The notes beneath the pieces were generated by a model. It saw only the letters and a program-made list of their open reading frames with translations, did no database searches and was not told where the DNA came from. A program made the position numbers and the translations under genes. Below, in pieces: positions 43,328-52,147 of a stretch of 64,000 bases of DNA. How positions within the stretch are numbered: position 1 is the first letter of the stretch; each line of letters starts with the position of its first letter. Source of the DNA: Burkholderiaceae bacterium (lineage in GTDB: Bacteria > Pseudomonadota > Gammaproteobacteria > Burkholderiales > Burkholderiaceae_C); contig JAHCKM010000004.1 of NCBI GenBank assembly GCA_026125795.1, positions 868,001 through 932,000 of the forward strand, given 5' to 3'.

Positions 43328-44182
43328 TCAGAGCAGCTTCTGCAGTTGTGCCAGGGCCCTGGATGGCACGCCGGTCCAGACCAGGTGCGTCTGGTTGCGC
43401 CGCACCTTGGGCGGCAGTACGTGCTGCTGCACTTCGCTGGCGGCCTTGAGCGCCATGAGCAGCGAACGCGGCACGATCGCGAAGCCGGTACCCGCTGCCA
43501 CGCAGGCGATCATCGCCTGATACGAGGCGAGCTCCAGCGTGCGGGCCGGCAACATGGCCGAACCGCCCAGCCAGTCCTCCAGACACCTGCGGTAGGAGCA
43601 GCCGGCGGCGAACGCCACCACGCTCAAGCCGGCAAGGTCGGTGGGGCGGCGCACCGGCGGCATGCCTTTGGCTGTGATCAGCACCAGTTCCTCGTCGAAC
43701 ACCTTCACGCTGCTCATGCCCTCGGACGTGAAAGGCTCCGACACGAAGGCGGCCTCGACCTCGAACTGCGCCACGCGTTGCAGCAATGCCCCGGTGGTTC
43801 CGGTCACCAGCTCGATCACCACGCCGGGATGCAGTCGGTGGTAGCGCGAGAGGATCGGCGCCAAACGGCTGCCGGCCGTGCTTTCGAGCGCACCGATCCG
43901 CAGCACGCCCATCGGCTGCCCGCTGCGCAACTCGTTCTCGGCCTCGTCGGCGAGGCGAAACAGCCGTTGCGCATACGACAGCAGCAACTCGCCTTCGGCA
44001 GACAGCACCAGGCCGCGCCCGTGTTTCCTGAACAACGGGCGGCCGAGACGCTGTTCCAGCTGCTTGACACGCGTGGTCACGTTCGACTGCACGCGGTTGA
44101 GCTTGTGCGCCGCGCGAAGCACCCCGCCCTCCTGAGCGACCGCGCGGAAGATCTCGAGGCTGTCCAGGTCGATGCTTCTCAT
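43328..44182 (-). CDS. LysR-family transcriptional regulator
   Basis: A 284-residue regulator. The winged helix is IDLDSLEIFRAVAQEGGVLRAAHKLNRVQSNVTTRVKQLEQRLG with the QSNVTTRVKQLE recognition helix; the effector domain begins at about residue 90. It diverges from a YbfB/YjiJ-type MFS transporter, which it probably controls; LysR/YbfB pairs are common. The start at 44182 has no conspicuous ribosome-binding site. Confidence 0.88.
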   Translation of the reverse strand: MRSIDLDSLEIFRAVAQEGGVLRAAHKLNRVQSNVTTRVKQLEQRLGRPLFRKHGRGLVLSAEGELLLSYAQRLFRLADEAENELRSGQPMGVLRIGALESTAGSRLAPILSRYHRLHPGVVIELVTGTTGALLQRVAQFEVEAAFVSEPFTSEGMSSVKVFDEELVLITAKGMPPVRRPTDLAGLSVVAFAAGCSYRRCLEDWLGGSAMLPARTLELASYQAMIACVAAGTGFAIVPRSLLMALKAASEVQQHVLPPKVRRNQTHLVWTGVPSRALAQLQKLL

Positions 44183-44245
44183 TTCAAGAACGGTCGATCA
44201 CGATAATTCATTTGTGCGCGCGTCCGATTCTCGGTGCAATCGGCC

Positions 44246-45442
44246 ATGGCGAGAAGCGAAGTCCCTGCTGTGCCGCTCGCGCTCGTGGCTGTCGCCGGGC
44301 TGATGTCGCTGGCGGTGGCCATGGGCATCGGGCGCTTCGCCTTCACGCCGGTGCTGCCGCTCGCGCTCGGCGAAGGGCTGCTGGACGTCGCGCAGGCGGG
44401 CTGGATTGCCGCCGCCAACTACCTGGGCTATCTGGTGGGGGCAGTCACCGCGGCGCGCGTGCCGCTGCGGCCGTCCGCTCTCGCCGCGACAGGCCTGCTG
44501 GCCACCGCGGCACTGACGGCCGCGATGGGATGGTCCGCCGGCACGTTGTGGTTGCCGCTGAGGTTCCTGGCGGGTGTGGCCTCGGCGTGGGTGTTCGTGG
44601 CCACCAGCGTGTGGTGTCTGGGCGTCCTGTCGTCGCGCAACGCCACCGCGGCGAGCGGGTGGGTGTACGCCGGTGTCGGCATCGGCATCGTGCTGGCCGG
44701 CGCGCTTTGTCTGGTGGCCGCGGCCGCCGGCGCCCGCTCGGCGTCGATCTGGCTGCAGCTGGGCGGCTTGGCACTGTTGCTGGCGGGGCCTGTGGTCTGG
44801 GTGATCGCGCGGCTGTCCGCGAGTCCGGCAACCCCACCCGCCGCGCCGGCGGGTGCTCCCCACGCCGCGGCCGCGGGCACCGCCGGTCTCGTCGCTTGTT
44901 ATGGCGTCATGGGCTTCGGCTACATCCTGCCCGCCACGTTCCTGCCGGTGCTGGCGCGCAGCGTGGTCGACGACCCGCTCGCGTTCGGCCTGGCATGGCC
45001 GGTGTTCGGCGCCACCGCCGCGCTGTCGACCTGGCTCGGGGCCCGGGGCCTGCGCGCTGCGACGCGCCTGCGCACCTGGGCTGTCTGCCAACTGGCGATG
45101 GGACTTGGCGTGCTGCTGCCCGCGCTGTGGGCCAACGTCTGGACGATCATGGTTTCGGCCGTGCTCGTGGGCGCGACGTTCATGGTGATCACGTTGGCCG
45201 GCGTGCAGGAGATGCGGGCCCGGGCTCCCGGCCGGGCGTCGCGCGGGGTCGGCCGGATCACCGCGGCGTTCGCGCTCGGCCAGATGGCGGGCCCGGCCGT
45301 CTCATCGTTGCTGCTGCACACCACGGCCCACGGCCTCGCGCTGGCACTGGGCAGCGGCGCGCTCGCGCTGCTCGGCACGGGCGCGTGGCTGCTGGCGGCC
45401 GCTTCCCGAATGACCGTTGCACAGGAGGTTCTCAATGGTTGA
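44246..45442 (+). CDS. YbfB/YjiJ-family MFS transporter
   Basis: A 398-residue transporter with about 12 hydrophobic helices. MGIGRFAFTPVLPLAL in helix 1 is the hallmark of the YbfB/YjiJ family, and WIAAANYLGYLVGA marks helix 2. The substrate is unknown for the family. The ATG at 44246 is preferred over a GTG four codons upstream. Its 3' end overlaps the next gene by 8 bases. Confidence 0.88.
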   Translation: MARSEVPAVPLALVAVAGLMSLAVAMGIGRFAFTPVLPLALGEGLLDVAQAGWIAAANYLGYLVGAVTAARVPLRPSALAATGLLATAALTAAMGWSAGTLWLPLRFLAGVASAWVFVATSVWCLGVLSSRNATAASGWVYAGVGIGIVLAGALCLVAAAAGARSASIWLQLGGLALLLAGPVVWVIARLSASPATPPAAPAGAPHAAAAGTAGLVACYGVMGFGYILPATFLPVLARSVVDDPLAFGLAWPVFGATAALSTWLGARGLRAATRLRTWAVCQLAMGLGVLLPALWANVWTIMVSAVLVGATFMVITLAGVQEMRARAPGRASRGVGRITAAFALGQMAGPAVSSLLLHTTAHGLALALGSGALALLGTGAWLLAAASRMTVAQEVLNG

Positions 45443-46043
45443 TCTGCATCGCACCCAACAGGGCTACGCGCACGATGCCGCTGAACGCCTGCCGATGCCG
45501 CCGATGGATCAGCTGAGCGCCGAGCAGCGAGCCGCGGCGCAGGCCCTGATCCAGGGGCCGCGCAAGGGCGTGTACGGGCCGTTCCTGGCGCTCCTGCGCA
45601 GTCCGATCCTGCTGGAGCGGGTGGCCAGCGTCGGCGAGTACCTGCGCTTCGCAAGTGTGCTCGAGCCGCGCATCCGCGAGCTCGCCGCCTGCGTTGCCGC
45701 GCGGCACGTCAGCAATCAGTTCGAGTGGGTGATGCATGCACCCCTGGCGATCCAGGCCGGGGTGTCCGCCGACGCCATCGAGGCGCTCCGGCAAGGCGCG
45801 CGTCCTCGCGGCTTGGCCGCCGACGAGGAGCAGGCGTTCGACTTCGCGCACGAGTTGTTCACCACACACGGCGTCAGCGAAGCCACCTACCGCGGCGCGC
45901 TCGCGCGCTGGGGCGAACAGGGTGTGGTGGAGCTCACCACGCTGCTCGGCTACTTCGCCATGGTGTCCTGGCTGATGAACGTGGCACGCACGCCTGCGCC
46001 GGCTGGCGCCGATCGAGCCGGCATCGACGCGTTTCCGCAGTGA
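45435..46043 (+). CDS. Carboxymuconolactone decarboxylase-family protein
   Basis: A 202-residue AhpD-like all-helical protein. YGPFLALLRSPILLERVASVGEYLRF and RIRELAACVAARHVSNQFEWVMH carry the family pattern, with Glu and His in ELAACVAARHVSNQFEW at the active site; the CxxC of AhpD is absent. An AGGAGG lies 6 bases before the ATG at 45435. Coupled to the MFS transporter, it likely acts on the imported compound. Confidence 0.88.
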   Translation: MVDLHRTQQGYAHDAAERLPMPPMDQLSAEQRAAAQALIQGPRKGVYGPFLALLRSPILLERVASVGEYLRFASVLEPRIRELAACVAARHVSNQFEWVMHAPLAIQAGVSADAIEALRQGARPRGLAADEEQAFDFAHELFTTHGVSEATYRGALARWGEQGVVELTTLLGYFAMVSWLMNVARTPAPAGADRAGIDAFPQ

Positions 46044-46077
46044 GCGCCGCGCCGGCGCGAGCGGCCGTGCGGACCGC

Positions 46078-47958
46078 TCAGCCCGCCGTCGCGCGCGCGG
46101 CCGCACTGCGGCTGCGCGCGAGCTGCACGCCGCCCACCAACGCCGCGAGCGCAAGCCCCGCGAGATCGGTGGCCCAGCCCGGCTTGATGAGCAACAACGC
46201 CGCCACCACCAGCAGCGCCCGTTGCCACGGCGTGGCCGGCCGCAGCAGATAGCCGAACGAGCCCGCGGCGAGCAGGATCACGCCGAACGTCGCCGAGATC
46301 GTGGCGTGCAGGCTGGTGGTCCAGTCGCCGATCAACAGCAGCGCCGGCTCGTAGACGAACATGAACGGCACGATGTAGGCCGGCGCGGCCGCGCGCATCG
46401 CGGCCCAGCCCGAGGCCCACATGTTGGCCTTGGCCAGGCCGGCGGCGGCAAACACCGCCAGCGCCACCGGCGGCGTGATGGCCGACAGGATCGCGAAATA
46501 GAACGCGAACATGTGCGCCGCCGGCGTCACCGCGCCGAGCTTGATGATCGCCGGCACCAGCAGCGACACCATCACGATGTAGGCCGGCGTGGTCGGCATG
46601 CCCATGCCTAGCACGATGCCGGCCATCGCGGTGAGGATCAGCGCCAGCACCAGCGAGTTCTGCGCCAGCGCAATCACCACCTGCGTGAACGTGATGCCCA
46701 GGCCGGTGATCGTGACGCAGCCGATCACGATGCCGGCGCAGGCGCAGGCCATCGCCACCGCCAGCGTGTTGCGCGCGCCTTCCTCCAGCGCACCGAGCAC
46801 GCTGCGCCAGGTGATGCCGGCGCGTGTGGTGGCGCGCAGCAGCGCCACCGGCAGGCACGCCAGCGCGGCCACCAGCGCCGACAGCGGCGCCGAATAGCCC
46901 ATGAACAGGCCGGCCAGGATGATGACGATCGGGAAGAACAGATGGCCGCGGTCGATCATCACGCGGGGCAGGCGCGGCAGCTCGGCGCGCGGCACGCCGG
47001 CCAGGTGCTCGCGCTTGGCCACGAAGTGCACCGCCGAGAACACCGCCACGTAGTACAGCAGCGCGGGGATCGCGGCCCACAGCGCCACGGTGGCATACGG
47101 CACGGCGAGGAACTCGGCCATCACGAACGCGGCCGCACCCATGATCGGCGGCATCAGCTGCCCGCCGGTGGAGGCCACCGATTCCACGGCGGCGGCAAAC
47201 GGCGGCCTGAAGCCGGTGCGCTTCATCAGCGGGATGGTGATCGGCCCGTCGACCATCACGTTGGCCACCGCCGAGCCCGACACGGTGCCGAACAGCGACG
47301 AGCTCACCACTGCCACCTTGCCCGGTCCGCCCGCCTGGTGGCCGGTGATCGACATCGCGAAGTCCATGAAGAGCTGCCCGGTGCCGCTGCGCTCCATGAA
47401 GGCGCCGAACAGCACGAACAGCATCACGTAGGACGCCGACACGCCGAGCGTGGAGCCGAAGATGCCCTCGGTGGAGTAGTAGAGCTGCTCCAGCAGCACC
47501 GGAAACTTCACCTGGGTGAACAGCGCCGCGTAGACGATGAAGACGATCGCCGTCAGCGGCAGCGCCCAGCCGATCACGCGCCGCGTGCCTTCGAGCACCA
47601 CCAGAATCAACGCGATGCCGTGGAAGATGTCCCAGGGCGTGAGGTCGTCGATGTAGATGATGCGGTTGGTGAACGCCTGGTAGTCGATGAAGATGTGCAG
47701 CACCGCGGCCCAGCCGAGCAGCAACAGCGCCGCATCGAACACGCGCGCCGCCACGTTGCCGCCGGGGCGCAGCGGAAACAGCAGGAACACCAGCGTCAGC
47801 GCAAACAGCAGGTGCGTGCCGCGGAAGATCAGCGCCTCGGGCGGCCCGAAGCCGGCCACCCACATGTGGTAGATCGACATCGCCACCGCGATCGCGCCCA
47901 CCGCGACGCGCAGCGCGCGTGTGGTGGGGGCGGCGGCGGTGTTTTCTTCCTGGGCCAC
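46078..47958 (-). CDS. TRAP transporter fused permease (4TM/12TM, TAXI-type)
   Basis: A 626-residue membrane protein in which the DctQ-like (about 1-165) and DctM-like (about 165-600) parts are joined, as in TAXI-associated TRAP systems. Landmarks are FGTVSGSAVANVMVDGPITIPLM, STGGQLMPPIMGAAAFVMAE and VLGMGMPTTPAYIVMV. The start is a GTG at 47958; no ATG is available near the first helix. It lies downstream of the TAXI receptor, separated by a repeat element (47959-48086). Confidence 0.92.
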   Translation of the reverse strand: MAQEENTAAAPTTRALRVAVGAIAVAMSIYHMWVAGFGPPEALIFRGTHLLFALTLVFLLFPLRPGGNVAARVFDAALLLLGWAAVLHIFIDYQAFTNRIIYIDDLTPWDIFHGIALILVVLEGTRRVIGWALPLTAIVFIVYAALFTQVKFPVLLEQLYYSTEGIFGSTLGVSASYVMLFVLFGAFMERSGTGQLFMDFAMSITGHQAGGPGKVAVVSSSLFGTVSGSAVANVMVDGPITIPLMKRTGFRPPFAAAVESVASTGGQLMPPIMGAAAFVMAEFLAVPYATVALWAAIPALLYYVAVFSAVHFVAKREHLAGVPRAELPRLPRVMIDRGHLFFPIVIILAGLFMGYSAPLSALVAALACLPVALLRATTRAGITWRSVLGALEEGARNTLAVAMACACAGIVIGCVTITGLGITFTQVVIALAQNSLVLALILTAMAGIVLGMGMPTTPAYIVMVSLLVPAIIKLGAVTPAAHMFAFYFAILSAITPPVALAVFAAAGLAKANMWASGWAAMRAAAPAYIVPFMFVYEPALLLIGDWTTSLHATISATFGVILLAAGSFGYLLRPATPWQRALLVVAALLLIKPGWATDLAGLALAALVGGVQLARSRSAAARATAG

Positions 47959-48086
47959 GGCTCAAGCGAGGCCGAGGGCGGCCGGTCGGCGCCGGGCCGC
48001 TCCCAAGCCGACCGCGCCCCCGGAGCCACGAAGGGGCTCCTGCGGAGCCCTGGGGGCAGCGACCGCAGGGAGCGTGGGGGCCGACA
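47959..48086. repeat. Type B intergenic repeat, copy B1
   Basis: The spacer between the TAXI receptor and fused permease contains GCGCCGGGCCGCTCCCAAGC at 47989-48008, repeated exactly at 53042-53061, set between complementary arms GGTCGGCG and CCGACC. A second hairpin (AGGGGCTCCTGCGGAGCCCT) follows at about 48031-48051. Probably folds in RNA between the two cistrons. Confidence 0.75.
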
Positions 48087-49028
48087 TCAAATCGCGCCCT
48101 TCTCCTTGTAGTACTTGGCCGCGCCCTTGTGCAGCGGCACGCCGATGTCGACCGCCATGTCCTTGGGCGTCAGGCCGGCGATCGGCTTGACCACCGCGGC
48201 CATCGCGTCGACGTTCTCGGCCATGGCCTTGGTCATCTTGTAGACCGTGTCCTCGGGCAGGTCGCAGGCGGCGACGATGTGCGTGGAGTAGCCGATCACC
48301 GGCACGTCCTTGTCCTGTTTGGGATAGGTGCCGGCCTTGATGACCAGCTTGTTGTAGCCGGGGTTGACCTTCTTCAACGCCGCCATCGTCTTGTCGTCCA
48401 CCGGTACCAGTTGCACGTCGCGCGCGCTGGCCAGGTCCATGATGGCCGATGCCGGCGCCGTGGTGCCGAGCGTGAAGATCTGCGCGTGGCCGTCCTTCAT
48501 CAGCGACACCGCGTCGGTGTAGGCGGCCTGGAAATTGGCCTTGGACAACGACTGGTAGTTCAATCCGTTGATCTCGAGCACCATCGCGGTCAGGATCTCG
48601 GCCGTGTTGCCCTTGGGCTGCGTGACCAGCGCCTTGCCCTTGAAGTCGGCGAACGAGTTGACCTTGGCATCGGCCGAGGCCACCACCTGGAAGTACTGCG
48701 GGTACAGGTTGGCCACCTGGCAGACGTTCTTCACCTGCTTGGGATACGGCGCGCGGCCGGCGATGCCGTCAACGGTGGTGCTGGAGTTGGCAAAGCCGAT
48801 CTGCGCCTTGCCTTCGTCGACGCCGCGCACGTTGGCGATGCCGGCGCCGGGCGTCTGCTGGATCTGCAGGCCGGGCACGGCCTTCTCCCACATGCCTTTC
48901 AAGGCGCCGCCCAGCGGCACCCAGGAGCCACCCTGCGGGCCGGTCATCAGGGTCACCTGCTGCGCGAGGGCCGGTGCGGCCAACAGGCCGGCGGCGGCGA
49001 CGGCGACGAACGAGCGAATCAGCGACAT
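48087..49028 (-). CDS. TAXI-family TRAP substrate-binding protein
   Basis: A 313-residue periplasmic receptor with a signal peptide (residues 1-22, ending ALAQ). TLMTGPQGGSWVPLGGAL and QIQQTPGAGIANVRGVDEGKAQIGFANS are TAXI hallmarks. TAXI receptors bind glutamate-like or other carboxylate ligands. AGGAGA precedes the ATG at 49028. First gene of the two-gene TRAP operon. Confidence 0.92.
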   Translation of the reverse strand: MSLIRSFVAVAAAGLLAAPALAQQVTLMTGPQGGSWVPLGGALKGMWEKAVPGLQIQQTPGAGIANVRGVDEGKAQIGFANSSTTVDGIAGRAPYPKQVKNVCQVANLYPQYFQVVASADAKVNSFADFKGKALVTQPKGNTAEILTAMVLEINGLNYQSLSKANFQAAYTDAVSLMKDGHAQIFTLGTTAPASAIMDLASARDVQLVPVDDKTMAALKKVNPGYNKLVIKAGTYPKQDKDVPVIGYSTHIVAACDLPEDTVYKMTKAMAENVDAMAAVVKPIAGLTPKDMAVDIGVPLHKGAAKYYKEKGAI

Positions 49029-49161
49029 GGCAGTCTCCTGTGTGTTCGTTGGATGGGCTGCGCAGGGCTGCGCGCCGGCGGATCGGATCTCACGATCAGT
49101 CTAGCCACGATGCGCGGCCCACCATCAGAGGGTTGGACCCGGGTCGGCGTTGGCTTCGGCC

Positions 49162-49297
49162 GGTGCTTCGCACCTTGGCTGCGGCCGGCGCCGCGCGCCT
49201 TCACATCGCTCCGCGATGTGAGCCTACGCCGCTACTCCGGTTGTCACTTCGCGCTTTGCGCGAAGTGAGCCTGCGCCGCAACCGCCTGCGGCGGTTG
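49162..49297. repeat. Cluster of four hairpins with repeated linkers
   Basis: Four perfect hairpins occur in 136 bp: GGTGC/GCACC (49162-49174), TCACATCGC/GCGATGTGA (49201-49221), TCACTTCGCGC/GCGCGAAGTGA (49244-49268) and CAACCGCC/GGCGGTTG (49279-49297), each with a 3-base loop. The linkers GCCTACGCCGC and GCCTGCGCCGC after the second and third are near-identical, so this is a degenerate tandem repeat. The last hairpin abuts the SDR stop codon and precedes the TAXI receptor promoter region. Confidence 0.85.
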
Positions 49298-50050
49298 TCA
49301 GTGGATGTGCGAGCCGCCGTTGATGTCGATCTCGCTGCCGGTCACGTAGCTCGACAGGTCGCTGGCCAGGAACAGCACGCAGCCGGCCACCTCGTGCGCG
49401 TGACCGGGCCGGCCCAGCGGCACGCCGGCCACGATGGCGGCCAGCCGCTCGGGCGTCATCAGGCCGGCCGTGATGTCGGTGTCGATGTAGCTCGGGCAGA
49501 CGGCATTGACGCGGATCTGGTCGGGGCCGAGCTCGCGGGCGCAGGCCTTGGTGTAGCCGAGCACGGCGGCCTTGGCCGCCGAGTAGTGGCTGCCGCCGAA
49601 CACGCCGCCGCCGCGCTGCGCCGACACCGAGCTCATGTTGACGATCGAACCGGCCTTGCGCTGTCGCATGTTCGGCACCACGGCCTGGGTCATGTGCAGC
49701 GTGCCGCGCATGTTGACGTCGAAGATGCGCTGGTAGCTGGCGTCGTCCACCTCCATCAGCCGCTGCGGGCTGGTGATGCCGGCGATGTTGACCAGCACGT
49801 CGATGCGCCCGAACTCGCGCTGCGCCAGGTTTGCTGCCGCTTCGCATTGGGCCTTGTTGGTCACGTCGCAACGGTCACCCAGGTGACCGCTGCCCGGCAG
49901 CGACGCCGCGGCGCGGGCGGCCGCGCCGGCATCGAGATCGAGCACCAGCACGCGCGCACCGTGCTCGGCGAACAGCCGGGCGCACGCCAGGCCGAGCCCG
50001 CGCGGGCTCGCGGCGCCGGTGATGATCGCGGTGCGGTCCTTCAGCAGCAT
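49298..50050 (-). CDS. SDR-family oxidoreductase
   Basis: A 250-residue classical SDR: TAIITGAASPRGLGLACARL, NIAGITSPQRLMEV, Ser and YSAAKAAVLGYTKACAREL with the Tyr and Lys of YxxxK, C-terminal SSYVTGSEIDINGGSH. Likely polyol or hydroxy-acid dehydrogenase in the transketolase/ABC operon. The ATG at 50050 has no good ribosome-binding site of its own; a short leader frame (50041-50064) with AGGAG lies across it, suggesting reinitiation. Last gene of the minus-strand operon. Confidence 0.88.
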   Translation of the reverse strand: MLLKDRTAIITGAASPRGLGLACARLFAEHGARVLVLDLDAGAAARAAASLPGSGHLGDRCDVTNKAQCEAAANLAQREFGRIDVLVNIAGITSPQRLMEVDDASYQRIFDVNMRGTLHMTQAVVPNMRQRKAGSIVNMSSVSAQRGGGVFGGSHYSAAKAAVLGYTKACARELGPDQIRVNAVCPSYIDTDITAGLMTPERLAAIVAGVPLGRPGHAHEVAGCVLFLASDLSSYVTGSEIDINGGSHIH

Positions 50051-50064
50051 GGCCGCAACTTCAT
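50041..50064 (-). CDS. Seven-codon leader frame overlapping the SDR start
   Basis: On the minus strand AGGAG-TGCACCT-ATG opens MKLRPCC and stops at TGA (50041-50043), just after the SDR ATG at 50048-50050 in another frame. The well-placed ribosome-binding site comes from repeat A2. Translation of the leader could deliver ribosomes to the SDR start. No function of the peptide itself is implied. Confidence 0.45.
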   Translation of the reverse strand: MKLRPCC

Positions 50065-50065
50065 A

Positions 50066-50137
50066 GGTGCACTCCTGGCGCTTCGCGCCTCCCCGCCGAG
50101 CGGGGGCTGAGCCCTTCGGGCGGCCGGGCGGGGCTCA
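50066..50137 (-). repeat. Type A intercistronic palindromic repeat, copy A2
   Basis: Read on the minus strand this begins with the TGA of the transketolase C-subunit gene (TGAGCCCCGC) and is nearly identical to A1 at 9644-9716, including GGCCGCCCGAAGGG, the CCCCGCTCGGCGGGG hairpin and GGCGCGAAGCGCC. It ends in AGGAGTGC, a ribosome-binding site. Confidence 0.85.
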
Positions 50138-51211
50138 ATCGCGCAACGCCTTGCGCACGCTGGCGGCGACGCCCTCGGCGTCGAGCCCGTAGTGCCGGTA
50201 CAGGTGGGTGGGCGGGCCGAGCAGCGAATACTGGTCGGGCATGCCGATGCGCACCAGCCGGGCACCCAGGGCCTCCTCGGCCATCACCTCGGCCACCGCC
50301 GAGCCGAAGCCCGACGACACGTTGTGCTCCTCGGCCGTGATCACCACGCCTTGCCGCGCGGCGCTGCGCACGGCCGCGCGATCGAGCGGCGCGATCGAAT
50401 ACATGTCGACCACGCCGAGCTCGATGCCATCGGCTTGCAGCAGCGCGGCCGCCTCCAGGCTGGCCGCCACCAGGTTGCCGATCGCCAGCACGGTGGCGTG
50501 CCGGCCCTCGCGCAGCGTGTGGCTGCCGCCGATGCGCCAGGCCGGCGGCCGGTCGTACACCGGCTTCTCGCGGCCGCGCCCGGCGCGCAGGTAGATCGGG
50601 CCGGGGTGCGTGATGGTGTGCGTGAAGGCGCTGCGGATCGCTTGGCCGTCGCACGGCGCCATCAGCGTCAGGCCGGCAATGGCGCGCAGCGCGCCGATGT
50701 CTTCGGTGCAATGGTGGCTGGTGCCGTAGAAGCCCATCGCGATGCCGGAATGGGTGCCGATCATGCGCACCGGCAGGCCCGGGTAGCAGATGTCGTTGCG
50801 GATGTTCTCCACGCCCATCAGCGCCAGGAAGAACGAGTAGTTGCTGATCACCGGCACGTGCCCGGTGGTGGCCAGGCCGGCGGCGGCGCCGATCATGTTG
50901 CGCTCGGCGATGCCGAAGTTGAAGTAGCGGTCGGGGAACCTGCGGCCGAAGTTCACCACCTGCGTCGGGCGCCCCAGATCGGCGGTGCAGACCACGATGT
51001 CGTGGCCCTGTTCGACCAGCTCGATCAGCACGGCGCCGGTGGTCAGCTGCGGCGACAGGCCGAGCGAAGTGGCCATGTCCCAGGTGGCGTCGTCGGCCAG
51101 GCCGTGCACGCGGCTCTCGCTCAGGTCGAGCTTGGCGCGCACCTCGGCGCTGATGTAGCTGACACCGGCCGCGCGCGGCTGCGGCACCCAACGGCTGGAA
51201 TCGCTGGTCAC
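50135..51211 (-). CDS. Transketolase, C-terminal subunit
   Basis: A 358-residue subunit covering the pyrimidine-binding and C-terminal domains of transketolase. The catalytic Glu lies in FNFGIAERNMIGAAAGLA; THSGIAMGFYGTSHHCTEDI is the characteristic split-transketolase segment; C-terminal domain from VLAIGN on. The start is a GTG at 51211, with AAGGG 7 bases upstream at the end of repeat A4. Pairs with the N-subunit gene upstream to form a TPP enzyme moving C2 units. Split transketolases in catabolic operons often serve unusual sugars. Confidence 0.9.
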   Translation of the reverse strand: MTSDSSRWVPQPRAAGVSYISAEVRAKLDLSESRVHGLADDATWDMATSLGLSPQLTTGAVLIELVEQGHDIVVCTADLGRPTQVVNFGRRFPDRYFNFGIAERNMIGAAAGLATTGHVPVISNYSFFLALMGVENIRNDICYPGLPVRMIGTHSGIAMGFYGTSHHCTEDIGALRAIAGLTLMAPCDGQAIRSAFTHTITHPGPIYLRAGRGREKPVYDRPPAWRIGGSHTLREGRHATVLAIGNLVAASLEAAALLQADGIELGVVDMYSIAPLDRAAVRSAARQGVVITAEEHNVSSGFGSAVAEVMAEEALGARLVRIGMPDQYSLLGPPTHLYRHYGLDAEGVAASVRKALRD

Positions 51212-51287
51212 TGGTGCACCCTTGCGCTTCGCGCTTCCCGCCGAGCGAGAGCGCGCGCTCCTTCGGAGCGGCCGTGCGGAGCGCTCA
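51212..51287 (-). repeat. Type A intercistronic palindromic repeat, copy A4
   Basis: Fills the gap between the two transketolase subunit genes. It starts with the stop TGA (TGAGCGCTCC), contains CACGGCCGCTCCGAAGG and CGGCGGGAAGCGCGAAGCGC, and ends AAGGGTGCACCA before the GTG start of the C subunit. It is closest to A3 in the first half and A1/A2 in the second half. Confidence 0.75.
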
Positions 51288-52139
51288 TCCGATGGTCCCT
51301 TCGAGCACTTCCTGGTAGGCGCGCTCGAGGTCCTTCGGCCCCAGGTAGCCGAGGTGCCACTGCCAGCCGTGCTCCATGAACGACACGCCCTTGCCGCTGA
51401 CCGTGTAGGCCAGGATGCAGGTGGGGCGGCCGTCGCTGCGGTTGAGCGCCGCATCGAGCGCCGCGCTCACCGCGTCGAGGTCGTGGCCGTCGTCGAGCGT
51501 AAACGTGCGCCAGCCGAATGCTTCCCACTTTGCCCGCAGCGGCTCGGTCTTCATCGTCTCCTGCGGGTGGCCGTCGGAGCCGGCGGCGTTGATGTCGACG
51601 ATGCCCACCAGGTTGTCGAGCTGCCAGTGCGCTCCGGCGATCGCGGCCTCCCAGATCTGGCCTTCGGTCTGTTCGCCGTCGCCCATCAGGCACACCGTGC
51701 GCGCCGGCGAGCCGCGCCGTCGCGTGCCGAGCGCGATGCCCACCGACACGCTCAGGTTGTGGCCGATCGAGCCCGACGAGAAGTCGACGCCGGGCACTTT
51801 CTTCATGTCCGGGTGGTCGCCCAGCGGCGACTGGAAGCGCGTGTAGCCGTCGAGCCAGCTCTGTGGAAAGAAGCCCAGGTCCGACAGCACCGGGAACAGG
51901 CCGATCGCCGCGTGGCCCTTGCCCATCGTGAAGCGGTCACGGTCGGGCCATTGGGGCTCGTGCGGCCGCACGTGCATGAAGCGGTAGTACAGCGTGGCCA
52001 CGATCTCGGCCATCGAGAAGCTCGAGCCGTAATGGCCGGAGCCGCAGATGTCGGTCATGCGCAGCGTCTCGAGCCGGATCAGCCGCGCCTTCTCGCGCAG
52101 TTGCTCCTTGCTCACCTGGTGCAGCGGGCGTGCGGGCAT
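51285..52139 (-). CDS. Transketolase, N-terminal subunit
   Basis: A 284-residue TPP-diphosphate-binding subunit. DICGSGHYGSSFSMAEIVATLYY and KGHAAIGLFPVLSDLGFF are the N-terminal transketolase blocks; GDGEQTEGQIWEA is the TPP motif (GDG start) and DINAAGSDG its metal-binding end. Active only together with the C-terminal subunit gene that follows. It starts 8 bases after the 3-hydroxyisobutyrate dehydrogenase-like gene. Confidence 0.9.
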   Translation of the reverse strand: MPARPLHQVSKEQLREKARLIRLETLRMTDICGSGHYGSSFSMAEIVATLYYRFMHVRPHEPQWPDRDRFTMGKGHAAIGLFPVLSDLGFFPQSWLDGYTRFQSPLGDHPDMKKVPGVDFSSGSIGHNLSVSVGIALGTRRRGSPARTVCLMGDGEQTEGQIWEAAIAGAHWQLDNLVGIVDINAAGSDGHPQETMKTEPLRAKWEAFGWRTFTLDDGHDLDAVSAALDAALNRSDGRPTCILAYTVSGKGVSFMEHGWQWHLGYLGPKDLERAYQEVLEGTIG

Positions 52140-52147
52140 GTTGCTTC

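Noticed and set aside
49162-49297. Hairpin cluster considered as a CRISPR array or integron attC
   Set aside because: Units differ in length and sequence, there are no unique spacers of constant size, no cas genes and no integrase.
50192-51379. Plus-strand frame opposite the transketolase C subunit
   Set aside because: Shadow of the real minus-strand gene; no motifs.
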